Assembly: GCA_903905685.1 (NCBI GenBank)
Contig: CAIVHI010000313.1
Span: 1 to 23,679 of the forward strand
DNA length: 23,679 bases
Origin: an uncultured Bacteroidota bacterium
GTDB lineage: Bacteria; Bacteroidota; Bacteroidia; Chitinophagales; Chitinophagaceae
Direction: 5' to 3'
The notes under the pieces were generated by a model. That model was not told where the DNA came from. It did not search any database and was given only the letters and a program-made list of their open reading frames with translations. Positions 16,801-23,628 of the stretch are shown here, one piece after another. The translations under genes were made by a program, and so were the position numbers. Every line of letters begins with the position of its first letter. Within the stretch, counting starts at the first letter, position 1.

Positions 16801-17580
16801 AACGAACGGTTGATGTGGCCATATGACGATGAAATTGGCAAATTGGTGGACGAGTATAACAAGATGGTGCAGAAAGTGGAGGCCAATGCCGTACTTCTCG
16901 CCAAGAGCGAGCGTGAAAGTGCTTGGAGGGAGATGGCTCGGCAGGTGGCTCATGAAATCAAGAATCCCTTGACGCCCATGAAGTTGAATATTCAGTATTT
17001 GCAGCAGGCGGTGCGCAACAACAGCCCCAACTTGAAGCAGCTTGCCGATAGGGTCTCGGAGTCGGTGGTGGAGCAGATAGACAATCTCAGCTACATTGCA
17101 TCTGAGTTTTCGAACTTTGCCAAAATGCCCGAGGCGCGTCCCGAGGAGCTCGATTTATGTGTATTGTTGGCCAGTGCCGGAGAGCTGTATCAAAATACGG
17201 AGCATTTGGAGTTGACTTTGCAATTGCCTCAAGAGCAAGTGATTGTTGTGGCTGATAAGAGCCAGTTGCTACGGGTGTTTACCAATCTCTTGGAAAATGC
17301 CAAGCAGGCCATCCCCGACGGCAAGATGGGGCGGATTTCTATAGCGGTAGAGAAAGCCGACACGTTTGTTACGGTAAGCATTACCGACAACGGTGTGGGC
17401 ATTGCTCGAGAGGCGGCATCGAGAATATTCGAGCCCTACTTTACAACTAAGACGTCGGGCACTGGGCTGGGACTGGCCATGACCAAGAAAATCATAGAGT
17501 TGTGGCAGGGGGAAATCGGGTTCGAGTCGGAACCCGGCCAGGGCACTACCTTTTTCGTGAAACTGCGCCACGGTGGTTGA
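13858..17580 (+). CDS. Very large NtrY-like membrane sensor histidine kinase
   Basis: Sensor kinase of 1240 residues. After an N-terminal membrane segment (7-24) comes an extracytoplasmic region (~25-205) and then about eight hydrophobic segments between ~208 and 475. A second extracytoplasmic region (~476-714) is followed by two closely spaced TM segments (~716-740 and ~763-785). A third sensor region (~786-930) leads to a last TM (~934-960) and a HAMP-like linker. The HisKA motif EMARQVAHEIKNPLTPMK has the phospho-acceptor His1032. The ATPase domain has the N-box NLLENAKQ (Asn1147), DNGVGI (Asp1177) and GTGLGLAM (from Gly1201). The order HEIKNPLTPMKLN resembles NtrY. No receiver or DNA-binding domain is fused, and no response regulator gene is adjacent. 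The start overlaps the mazG stop. Confidence 0.92.
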   Translation: MFRKYPYWGWLLVSLLFWGADAAYFHSHRQDLLPEQMARTVNEDFRSRESEYRRFTEKSELLGRLFADSLTEQESEYLNNLPFYVYAYNRDTLMYWNTNKVIGTYSDTSVNRFTVVHNEKGVFIQTCSLFAGAQSGFKLVFLFPLLITYPLENEYLKSHFAASDYVPAKTKILWDTLQQGTFAIRQQSGKAICNLKFNAAEMESWEPDRLFALLLAAALLTGVFWIQLIVVRLTAFSKFRVGLPATMAIVILIRLLLNHFGLPFNLDALAFFSPKLFNAGIYGSSLGDLFINILLILWVIIFFTRHTPYKSFFEGDKRPGTKMRYLLSIGMAVLPALMAFRFSDVVRSLVMHSGISFDVSHFYAIDVNSILGLLAIGSMTGLVCMVIYLVNVQLNELLGRKARKYILMVLVICIIRLLNGNIGDIYLWLLAAWILVFAFLLDVRNFTLVSDLFEPHMIFWAVFICGFCTGVIGYFNQLKERADRCTFVEQRLSPHRDTLMENYFDRMAPVMMKDKIVRSFFDDPGPGTRKLLNQRLETQYLTGALNGYQSRIYVFNEVGEPMFNKDTTNFSFLTNEKNESVATGSDNLFYKESILDRHYYLASLPVYDDSELHCIGYLFIDLDLKKRITETVYPELLQPPGNMAGPADNEYAYAIYINDKLVTQTNDYPFTLTLKNDTLKNGRYAYYENGRISELHYKIADKRTAVVVHYHSEWLESITLFSYLFGIQVLLAIVILVYRLFFSYFTGTIFKVRFLNLRRRVHFSMLAVIFVSFIIIGSVTILFFTVAYKSSNSKKLQSAMQVVKQSVQEYLKPENAFATDFIFDSVSRSTRFKYFITNIANSQKIDINIFDDHGTLFSSSQDEIYEKGLISRKIRPDAFFKLNNMGKSLVIQEERVAGLSYLSAYQPLRNEEGVTLGYLGVPFFSSERDLNFQISNIVVTLINLYAFIFLVSGIITVVITRWIVRTFNIITRQFELLNLEQNERLMWPYDDEIGKLVDEYNKMVQKVEANAVLLAKSERESAWREMARQVAHEIKNPLTPMKLNIQYLQQAVRNNSPNLKQLADRVSESVVEQIDNLSYIASEFSNFAKMPEARPEELDLCVLLASAGELYQNTEHLELTLQLPQEQVIVVADKSQLLRVFTNLLENAKQAIPDGKMGRISIAVEKADTFVTVSITDNGVGIAREAASRIFEPYFTTKTSGTGLGLAMTKKIIELWQGEIGFESEPGQGTTFFVKLRHGG

Positions 17581-17643
17581 CGCAGTCGCCGATATTTTGA
17601 AATTTTATTCTTCTCAACTTTAACGCGGTGAGAATTTGATGTT

Positions 17644-17651
17644 TATCTTTA
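17644..17651 (+). promoter_or_regulatory. Possible promoter box before the first LPP20-like gene
   Basis: TATCTTTA matches TAnnTTTG except at the last base and lies 39 bases before the ATG at 17691. A small inverted repeat (TTCTCA 17611-17616, TGAGAA 17629-17634) sits just upstream and could be an operator or a weak terminator for the kinase gene. Confidence 0.35.
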
Positions 17652-17690
17652 CGTCCAAAGTTGGCGTGACTGCGGTATCGTTTTAGGTAG

Positions 17691-18239
17691 ATGGCTGCCA
17701 ACTGCCGGTTTCAGGTTATGGACTTCAAAGTTGCTAAGAATCGGGTATTTGCCATTGGAGCATTTTGTATAGTGGTTTTGGCCACCTTGCCTTTATTTTC
17801 CTTCTTGATACCTTGGCAAGAGGGCTATCTCGATTCGGCTCCGTTCGACCATGCTTCCTATCAAAACACACACAGCGCATATAGGTGTGCGGGTACCGCA
17901 AAATCTACCGATGAGAACATTGCGCACGCCAAGGCGGTTTTTGATGCCAAATCGCGGTTGGTGACGGCCATACAAGCGGCTTTTAACGGCAGTATTGAAA
18001 AAGATTCGGAAAAGTTGGATGAGATAAGTCTCGAAAATATGCGTGAATTAGACCAAGACCTTTCCTATGGGTCGGGACATATGCATATTTCATGGGTAAT
18101 ACTGGAGGTTGACAAGCAGAAGTTGTTGGATGATTTGTGGAAAAAATACAGGAACGGCGTAGACCATGGTCAAGAGGAAAAGGTGTTTTTAAGGAAATTC
18201 GAAAAACTCATGAAATCACAAAAAAATAAAGAATACTGA
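17691..18239 (+). CDS. Membrane-anchored LPP20-like protein (hypothetical)
   Basis: No characterised homologue recognised. The 182-residue protein has one strong hydrophobic segment (~19-41) serving as signal anchor or uncleaved signal. A soluble domain follows with a helix IAHAKAVFDAKSRLVTAIQ (77-95), an acidic variable loop and a final strand-plus-helix HISWVILEVDKQKLLDDLW (132-150). This helix/loop/strand order matches the core of the next gene (DAKANL and IQVDKAEI) and suggests an LPP20/FlgT-N-like fold. That assignment rests on pattern, not on a search. ATG at 17718 (MDFKVAK) is an alternative start and would remove nine odd residues. It is the first of three co-oriented small exported protein genes. 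Confidence 0.68.
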   Translation: MAANCRFQVMDFKVAKNRVFAIGAFCIVVLATLPLFSFLIPWQEGYLDSAPFDHASYQNTHSAYRCAGTAKSTDENIAHAKAVFDAKSRLVTAIQAAFNGSIEKDSEKLDEISLENMRELDQDLSYGSGHMHISWVILEVDKQKLLDDLWKKYRNGVDHGQEEKVFLRKFEKLMKSQKNKEY

Positions 18240-18263
18240 ATGGGAGTTTAAAGTATTTTTTTT

Positions 18264-18271
18264 TAAGTTTG
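18264..18271 (+). promoter_or_regulatory. Bacteroidota-type -7 promoter box
   Basis: TAAGTTTG matches TAnnTTTG exactly, 47 bases before the ATG at 18319 and 24 bases after the preceding stop codon. This implies the second LPP20-like gene can be transcribed on its own. No clear -33 TTG was found. Confidence 0.55.
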
Positions 18272-18318
18272 CAGTTCAGTTTTAGAATCAAACAACTTAA
18301 CCGTACAATTTAAAAAAC

Positions 18319-18879
18319 ATGAAAAAAGCCGTATTTTTCCTGTGCTTGACGTTGGCAGCACAGACTGTTTCCCTAACGGTGTCTGCTTCCAAAAAGAAGA
18401 AGTATGCCAAAGAGAATGACGAAACCAACGTTAAGGTTTGGTGGGATGCCAAGAAGTATAAAACCAGCAAGAAATATTACCGCGACCATGGCAATGGCGT
18501 GAGCAACATTCAAAGCATTGCAGAGAAGAAAGCCATGCTCGATGCCAAAGCCAACCTTACCAAGCAAATCAAGGAAGCAGTTGCAGTTGTGGAGACCGAC
18601 AAGAAGACCGATGTGAATGGCATTGGCACCGATAAATTCGAATTGTTTACAAAAGGTGTGGCCGAGCAATCGCTCTCCAATGTGAAAACGGTGTCTCAAA
18701 CAATTGGTAAGAAAAGCGACAACAGCATCGACTACAACGTGGTGATTCAGGTAGACAAAGCCGAAATCAAGAAGGCTATCATGAGTGAGCTGGACAAAGA
18801 ACAACTCGGCCTGTCTAAAGATAAAGCCAACGACATTTTGAAACGCATCGACGAAGCCGGTGCCGACAATGACGAATAA
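18319..18879 (+). CDS. Exported LPP20-like protein (hypothetical)
   Basis: The 186-residue protein has a cleavable-type signal peptide (MKKAVFFLCLTLAAQ, cut near VSA) followed by a very basic stretch SKKKKYAK. The core has helix SIAEKKAMLDAKANLTKQI (66-84), an acidic/Thr-rich loop, a strand region around LSNVKTVSQTI, then YNVVIQVDKAEIKKAI (139-154) and an acidic C-terminal tail ending GADNDE. The helix AxxxAxxDAKxxLxxxI and the late VxxxVDKxE match the preceding gene, so the two look like diverged relatives with an LPP20-type core. Function unknown; LPP20-family proteins in other bacteria are outer-membrane-associated or flagellum-associated. A strong terminator follows directly. Confidence 0.75.
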   Translation: MKKAVFFLCLTLAAQTVSLTVSASKKKKYAKENDETNVKVWWDAKKYKTSKKYYRDHGNGVSNIQSIAEKKAMLDAKANLTKQIKEAVAVVETDKKTDVNGIGTDKFELFTKGVAEQSLSNVKTVSQTIGKKSDNSIDYNVVIQVDKAEIKKAIMSELDKEQLGLSKDKANDILKRIDEAGADNDE

Positions 18880-18899
18880 TCAATAGGTAATATTTTATC

Positions 18900-18942
18900 G
18901 GGAGAAGCCGTTGCGCATGAGCTCGCGGTTTCTCCCTTTTTT
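18900..18942 (+). terminator. Intrinsic terminator
   Basis: Arms 18900-18910 (GGGAGAAGCCG) and 18926-18936 (CGGTTTCTCCC) pair over 11 positions with one G-U, followed immediately by TTTTTT (18937-18942). It lies 20 bases after the second LPP20-like gene, separating it from the third. Confidence 0.85.
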
Positions 18943-18972
18943 GGTTGAACAACTTTTGACAGCGTTTTTTGT

Positions 18973-19734
18973 ATGAAAGCAGGAGTGAAATATATTGGTG
19001 TTTTTTCTTTGTTTTTGAGTGCCGCATTTTTGGTACTTCCCGCCAGAGCCCAAAAGAACAGGGACGTGGCCGAGGAATGCAACTGCAATGGGCGCCAGTT
19101 TCAAGATCGTTATGCGGCCAAGTATAATGAAGAGACCTTCCTTACCGACTTCCTGATAGACTACAAAGTGGACAGTGGCGAAGACAATTTGGAGTATGTG
19201 TATACCCAAATGAAGCAAAAACTGGCATTGTCGCTCGCGAAGAAAATCAGGTCGAAAGTAAGCAGTACAGAGACGATGAACGTATCGTCGGCACAGGAAG
19301 GCAATGGGGAGGAGAAGGTGAAACAGGAATATGTATCTACCGCCAAAGCGGAATCTGACGTGGTTTTGAGTGGCACCGACTACCATTTTTGCCCGGACAA
19401 GAAACACCATGACCTTTTTCACGGCATGATATTCATCAACCGCGCACAATTCCTGAGTTCGCAACTGGCATTGCTGAAAATGACCGTGAAAGATTTGGAA
19501 TTGGTGGTCAACAACCTATCGAAAAACTCCATGGATTATTCCACTAGGCAATTGGCTATCGAAATCAGGAACTGCATCAAGAAGAAGAACAAGATGGATG
19601 ATTTGATTGGCATCTATACCACCTTGAGTTTGAAAAACGAAATTTTGGAAGATCCCGCCATTCAGAAGTCTAAAGACAACATCAATTCCAAGCTGCTGAC
19701 GCTCAAAAAGAAGTTGGGCAAGGATGCAGATTAG
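18973..19734 (+). CDS. Exported LPP20-like protein with C-terminal helical extension (hypothetical)
   Basis: The 253-residue protein has a signal peptide (hydrophobic 8-22, likely cut after ARA at 26). The core helix VYTQMKQKLALSLAKKI (76-92) is followed by a Ser/Glu-rich loop with EYVSTAKAESDVVLSG, a strand containing two of the mature cysteines nearby, and HGMIFINRAQF (150-160). This order (helix AxxxLAxxI, loop, SxxxLxG strand, strand ending in a charged residue plus Ala) is what I expect of LPP20/FlgT-N-like domains. The C-terminal third is Lys- and Leu-rich helix. The first two family-like genes lie directly upstream, but a terminator separates them. Cysteines at 36, 38 and 140 could form disulfides. 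Function unknown. Confidence 0.73.
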   Translation: MKAGVKYIGVFSLFLSAAFLVLPARAQKNRDVAEECNCNGRQFQDRYAAKYNEETFLTDFLIDYKVDSGEDNLEYVYTQMKQKLALSLAKKIRSKVSSTETMNVSSAQEGNGEEKVKQEYVSTAKAESDVVLSGTDYHFCPDKKHHDLFHGMIFINRAQFLSSQLALLKMTVKDLELVVNNLSKNSMDYSTRQLAIEIRNCIKKKNKMDDLIGIYTTLSLKNEILEDPAIQKSKDNINSKLLTLKKKLGKDAD

Positions 19735-19797
19735 TATTGCTAATTTGAGGACGCAATTATTGAGTTTGGTTCTTCCCTAATATGCTTTTTCGCGATG

Positions 19798-19815
19798 CGC
19801 CAAATTTAATTGGCG
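19798..19815. repeat. Small inverted repeat in the spacer before the Omp85-like gene
   Basis: CGCCAA and TTGGCG flank a 6-base AT loop. No T-run follows, so it is more like an operator or a weak hairpin than a terminator. Otherwise the 239-base spacer 19735-19973 shows no gene that I can support. Confidence 0.3.
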
Positions 19816-19973
19816 GGTTCCGGTTGGAGATTTTGCTCGTTTTGGGATGTTTTTTGCAAATGAATTTCAACCTTTGCCCTTTCAAGCCGTCCACATATCC
19901 GAGCCGATCACATTTGCCGGTTTGCATGCGATTCCGGGTGGTGAGGTAATTTCGGAACAGGAAAACGATTTAT

Positions 19974-21245
19974 TTGTTAAAGGCGCTTACGTTGTCGGCT
20001 ATTTTGATCCTTTGCGTATCGGGATTTGATTCCGCACGAGCGCAGAGTGTGTTTCGTATGAGCCCACCCGACACCACCATTCCATCGGAAGAAGAAGACT
20101 CCCTGTTCATACCCCGGAAGCTTACCTTGAATGAACAGACGGACATCGTAGATATCGTTGATATTTATCTGCTGAAAAAGGGGGATATCCCTCGCACCGA
20201 CACCGGAGAAATCCGTTCCTCCAAGTTGCGGTTGTCGGGCATTCCGGCTGCAGGCTATACTTTGCAAACGGGGTTTGCGGCGGTGGTTACCGGCAATGGC
20301 GCCTTCTTCACCGACACCGATGCGCACACTTCTACACTGCTCACCAGCTTTACCTATACCGTGCGCAGCCAAATCATTTTCCCGTTTCAAGCCACAATCT
20401 GGACGCCGGGCAACAAATACTGCATAAGTGTGGATTGGAGGTATCTGCAATTTCCGTCCTACACTTTCGGGTTGGGGCAGAACAGTACCCTTGGTGATGG
20501 GTATATGATTGATTATTCAACCATACATCTGCACCAAACGGTATTGCGCCAATTGGTAAACAACCTGTTTTTGGGCATTGGGTACAACTACGACTATTAT
20601 TGGAACATTAAAGAACTTGACCCGCCTGCGGGAAAGACGACGGATTTCGAAAGCTATGGATTGAGCAGCAAGGAGTTCGCATCGGGGTTGACTTTCAATT
20701 TCCTGTACGATTCCAGAGCCAATTCCATCAACCCCGAAAAGGGTACCTATATCAATGCCATCTACCGGCCCAATTTGAAACCACTGGGCAACGATTCTAC
20801 TTGGCGCTCCCTCGTACTTGATTTGCGCCAATATGTGAATATGCCAAAGGGCTCGCGAAACGTGTTGGCATTTTGGAGCTACGAATGGCTCACCCTTGGC
20901 GGGCGGCCGCCCTACCTCATGTTGCCCAATACCGGTAGCGACCCGTACAGCAATACGGGGCGCGGCTACATACAGGGGCGTTTTCGCGGACTGAACATGG
21001 CATACGTTGAAGCGGAATACCGATTTGCCATTACCAACAATGGGCTGTTTGGTGGAGTCATATTTGCCAATGCGGAATCTTTCACCCTGCGCAACAATGC
21101 CGATTTCCAAATTATCAGTCCAGGGTGGGGTGCAGGCATCCGGCTGAAACTCAACAAATATTCCCGAACCAACGTAGCCCTCGATTATGGTTTCGGTACC
21201 GGTGGGTCGGGAGGGGTGTTTGTCAACCTCGGCGAAGTATTCTAG
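19974..21245 (+). CDS. Omp85/BamA-like outer-membrane barrel protein, TTG start
   Basis: Predicted outer-membrane protein of 423 residues. The N-terminus is a clear signal peptide (KALTLSAILILCVSG, cut near ARA-Q). A short periplasmic segment follows, then a long run of amphipathic strands. GRGYIQGRFRGLNMAYVEAEYRF near residue 322 resembles the conserved Arg-Gly region of Omp85 barrels, and the chain ends in Phe after NLGEVF, as outer-membrane barrels do. There is no room for the usual POTRA domains, so this is a barrel-only member of the BamA/TamA surface-antigen group. No ATG exists in frame between the upstream stop at 19947-19949 and the signal peptide, so TTG at 19974 is the likely start (ATT at 19968 is possible). 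Confidence 0.83.
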   Translation: MLKALTLSAILILCVSGFDSARAQSVFRMSPPDTTIPSEEEDSLFIPRKLTLNEQTDIVDIVDIYLLKKGDIPRTDTGEIRSSKLRLSGIPAAGYTLQTGFAAVVTGNGAFFTDTDAHTSTLLTSFTYTVRSQIIFPFQATIWTPGNKYCISVDWRYLQFPSYTFGLGQNSTLGDGYMIDYSTIHLHQTVLRQLVNNLFLGIGYNYDYYWNIKELDPPAGKTTDFESYGLSSKEFASGLTFNFLYDSRANSINPEKGTYINAIYRPNLKPLGNDSTWRSLVLDLRQYVNMPKGSRNVLAFWSYEWLTLGGRPPYLMLPNTGSDPYSNTGRGYIQGRFRGLNMAYVEAEYRFAITNNGLFGGVIFANAESFTLRNNADFQIISPGWGAGIRLKLNKYSRTNVALDYGFGTGGSGGVFVNLGEVF

Positions 21246-21323
21246 CCGTCGTTAAAAGGGCCCTCAGCAGCAGCTATTTACGGCACGGCTGCATCAGCTA
21301 TCTTTGGACAAAAAAAAGACATC

Positions 21324-21863
21324 ATGGCGTTGATATTGCCTGTAAAGGGAGTGCATCCCGAAATTCCGGAAAGTTGTTTTTTGGCACCCAATTCCACAGT
21401 GGTTGGAGATGTAGTGATGGGTGATGAATGCAGTATATGGTTCAACACCGTAGTGCGTGGAGATGTTAACAGCATCCGTATGGGGCGCAGGGTGAATGTT
21501 CAAGACGGTGCCTGCATACACTGCACCTACGAGAAGACGAAGGTGATATTGGGGAATAACGTCTCGATAGGGCATAATGCCATTGTGCATGGATGTACTG
21601 TTGAAGACAATGTCTTGATAGGTATGGGCGCCATCGTGATGGACAACGCCTATATTGGTACCAACAGCATCATTGCTGCGGGCGCGGTAGTGCTGGAGGG
21701 CACGGTAGTGCCGCCGGGGAGCATTTATGCCGGAGTGCCTGCAAAAAAGGTGAAGGATTTAGGGCCGGAGCTGTTGAAAGGGGAGGTGGAACGCATTGCA
21801 GCCAATTACCTGATGTACAGTTCTTGGTTCAAGCAACCCGCCGAAGACAGGCCAAACCCCTGA
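21324..21863 (+). CDS. Gamma-carbonic anhydrase family hexapeptide-repeat protein
   Basis: Left-handed beta-helix protein of 179 residues in the YrdA/CaiE/PaaY branch of gamma-class carbonic anhydrases. Hexapeptide turns run from about residue 22 to 140 (for example NSTVVGDVVMG, CSIWFNTVVRGDV, NVQDGACIH, VSIGHNAIVHG, NSIIAAGAVV). The three zinc-ligand histidines are in place at 66, 84 and 89, and the C-terminal helix carries PAKKVKDL. Many members of this branch show weak or no carbonic anhydrase activity, so the metal-binding fold is certain while the reaction is not. The start 78 bases after the Omp85-like gene suggests possible cotranscription. A hairpin with a short T-run follows. Confidence 0.9.
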   Translation: MALILPVKGVHPEIPESCFLAPNSTVVGDVVMGDECSIWFNTVVRGDVNSIRMGRRVNVQDGACIHCTYEKTKVILGNNVSIGHNAIVHGCTVEDNVLIGMGAIVMDNAYIGTNSIIAAGAVVLEGTVVPPGSIYAGVPAKKVKDLGPELLKGEVERIAANYLMYSSWFKQPAEDRPNP

Positions 21864-21887
21864 AAAATGAGTCCCACCGGGTGGTTG

Positions 21888-21923
21888 GGGCGATTTTTAC
21901 CGTAAAAAAATGCCCTTTTATTT
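21888..21923 (+). terminator. Probable intrinsic terminator
   Basis: GGGC (21888-21891) pairs with GCCC (21912-21915), continued by a T-rich/A-rich inner stem with one mismatch around ACCGT, and followed by TTTTATTT. It lies about 25 bases after the gamma-carbonic-anhydrase-family gene. The stem is weaker than the other terminators in the window. Confidence 0.5.
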
Positions 21924-21933
21924 GGCGACGCTA

Positions 21934-21962
21934 TTGTTTTTTGAAAATCACGATTATATTTG
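21934..21962 (+). promoter_or_regulatory. Bacteroidota-type promoter for the first barrel gene
   Basis: TATATTTG (21955-21962) is an exact TAnnTTTG match with TTG at 21934-21936 and an 18-base spacer. The start codon is 27 bases downstream of the box. This is one of the best promoter matches in the window and fits strong independent expression of the barrel pair. Confidence 0.68.
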
Positions 21963-21989
21963 CAAGGCTAAATTTAAACACTCGCTGAT

Positions 21990-22706
21990 ATGAAAAAACT
22001 GATCCTCGCTTTTTTAGCTGTGGGAACTATTGCAACAGCAAACGCTCAGGAACCGAAAAGTCTGCTTCTTTATGGAGACTTGAATGTAAATACTACTAGG
22101 GACTCCGTTTTGAACAAGACCATCCAGTGGGATGCGACTTTTGGCTTGGGCTACCAATTCAACGCACATTGGACCGTTGGTGGAAATGTAAGTTGGGGAC
22201 AAAATGCCACAAAAGACGGAGCGTCGGGCATCAAGTCTACCTACAACCTGTACAAAGTTGGGCCGTTTGCGCGTTATTCGCACTACCTGTGCAATAGCGA
22301 AATCTTCTTCTGGTATGGCCAATGGGACTTCCTGTATCAAGGTGGTTACCACACCAGCGAAGGCAATCCTGCAGATTACAAGCACACCGGCATCTACACA
22401 GACCTGTATCCTGCTATCGGAATCAACGTTTGTCGTAGCCTTTGCCTCAACTTCAACATTGGCGGTCTGAGCTATGCAACCGATAAGTATACTACCGATG
22501 TGAACAGTTCCAATGGTTTCAACTTCACATTCGGTCACCAAATGAATGTGGGCTTGAGCAAGAATTTCAACATGGGTCACAAAATGCACTCCAGCCACGA
22601 ACCCGGTGAAGAAGTTCAACGCCGCCGTATGGAGAAAATGGATGACGAGGACGATGCAGCTCCAAAACCCAAAAGGAAAGAAAGGAACCGCGACGAAGAC
22701 GAATAA
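21990..22706 (+). CDS. Outer-membrane beta-barrel protein with charged C-terminal tail (copy 1)
   Basis: The 238-residue protein has a signal peptide (MKKLILAFLAVGTIATANA, mature start near QEP). About eight amphipathic strands follow (for example FGLGYQFNAHWTVGGNVSWG and VGPFARYSHYL), typical of OmpW/OmpX-size Bacteroidota outer-membrane proteins. The last strand is probably NVGLSKNF (187-193). It is followed by GHKMHSSHEPGEE and a strongly charged tail of alternating acidic and Lys/Arg blocks to the C-terminus. Two cysteines (148, 152) in NVCRSLCLNF are also present in copy 2 and could form a disulfide. Function unknown; the two copies read as a tandem duplication. Own promoter upstream. 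Confidence 0.85.
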   Translation: MKKLILAFLAVGTIATANAQEPKSLLLYGDLNVNTTRDSVLNKTIQWDATFGLGYQFNAHWTVGGNVSWGQNATKDGASGIKSTYNLYKVGPFARYSHYLCNSEIFFWYGQWDFLYQGGYHTSEGNPADYKHTGIYTDLYPAIGINVCRSLCLNFNIGGLSYATDKYTTDVNSSNGFNFTFGHQMNVGLSKNFNMGHKMHSSHEPGEEVQRRRMEKMDDEDDAAPKPKRKERNRDEDE

Positions 22707-22854
22707 TTCGTCTCCTGAAGAGGCAACCGTTGAAGGCGCCCGGTGAAAGCTGTGCCCACGGTGAGCCGGAAAGCGAAATCCATGAGTTAAAATGAGCGGT
22801 TTTTCTTTGGAAGCCGGATTATCAACAGAGCATTCAAAATAAATTCATTTCTGT

Positions 22855-23583
22855 ATGAAAAAATTGATTCTTGCTATACTTGCGGCGGGAACTTTGACAA
22901 CAGTAAATGCCCAGGAACCAAGGAGCGTACTGCTCTATGGCGATTTGGGTCTTAACGACGGAACAAACTCCCAATTATTGAAAACCATCAATTGGGATGC
23001 CAATATAGGTGCGGGCTATCAGTTCAACCAGTTTTGGACGGTAGGTGCATCGGTTTGCTGGGGGCAAAATGCCACCCGCGACAGCAGCTCGTTCAAACAA
23101 ACTGAGAACTACTACCGCGTTGGTCCTTTCTGCCGTTACTCGCATTACTTGGACAACAGCAACATTTTTTATTGGTACGCGCAGTTCGACCTTCAATATG
23201 AAGGTGGTTACGGAACCAACAGCAACGGAGACCCCGCTTTCAACAAGCATACGGGCATCTATACCGGTGTTTATCCTGCAATCGGTATGAACGTTTGTCG
23301 CGGTATGTGTCTCAATTTCGCAATTGGCGGTCTGAATTACCTTACCGACAAGAACCAGAATACGGCAGCCACCTACAGTACGAATACGTTCAACTTCACG
23401 TTTGGCCACATGGTCAACGTAGGCTTGAGCAAAAATTTCAATGTGGGTCACAAGATGCACATGAACCATCAACCTGGAGATGAAGTCGTTCACCGCAATT
23501 TGGAAGCGATGGGATCAGGTGACGATGATGACGCACCACGTTCTAAGCGCAGCCGGTCGCATGGCGGAGGCGATGACGAATAA
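22855..23583 (+). CDS. Outer-membrane beta-barrel protein with charged C-terminal tail (copy 2)
   Basis: The 242-residue paralogue of the preceding gene is collinear throughout: near-identical signal peptide (MKKLILAILAAGTLTTVNA), LLYGDL, GxGYQFNxxWTVG, WGQNAT, RYSHYL, KHTGIYT, YPAIGxNVCRxxCLNF, NVGLSKNFN and GHKMH. The cysteine pair is at 148 and 152. The tail after the last strand (~197-242) is also acidic/basic but differs in sequence (GDDDDAPRSKRSRSHGGG), so length and charge rather than exact sequence seem conserved. The 148-base gap to copy 1 contains no good terminator and only a weak promoter-like TTTCTTTG, so the pair may be cotranscribed. Confidence 0.85.
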   Translation: MKKLILAILAAGTLTTVNAQEPRSVLLYGDLGLNDGTNSQLLKTINWDANIGAGYQFNQFWTVGASVCWGQNATRDSSSFKQTENYYRVGPFCRYSHYLDNSNIFYWYAQFDLQYEGGYGTNSNGDPAFNKHTGIYTGVYPAIGMNVCRGMCLNFAIGGLNYLTDKNQNTAATYSTNTFNFTFGHMVNVGLSKNFNVGHKMHMNHQPGDEVVHRNLEAMGSGDDDDAPRSKRSRSHGGGDDE

Positions 23584-23597
23584 TTTTGTTGCGCGAG

Positions 23598-23628
23598 TTG
23601 TGTAAAACGAAGGCAATAGATACATTTG
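23598..23628 (+). promoter_or_regulatory. Promoter-like element pointing out of the window
   Basis: TACATTTG at 23621-23628 is an exact TAnnTTTG match with TTG at 23598-23600 and a 20-base spacer. No gene begins in the remaining 51 bases, so it would serve a gene outside the window. Confidence 0.45.

Noticed and set aside
17581..17674. Distant inverted repeat CGCAGTC/GACTGCG around the kinase to LPP20-like spacer
   Set aside because: Only seven exact pairs, about 80 bases apart and without a T-run; probably chance.
19847..20029. 60-codon frame just before the Omp85-like gene
   Set aside because: It overlaps the signal peptide of the real gene in another frame and has no signal, motif or promoter of its own.
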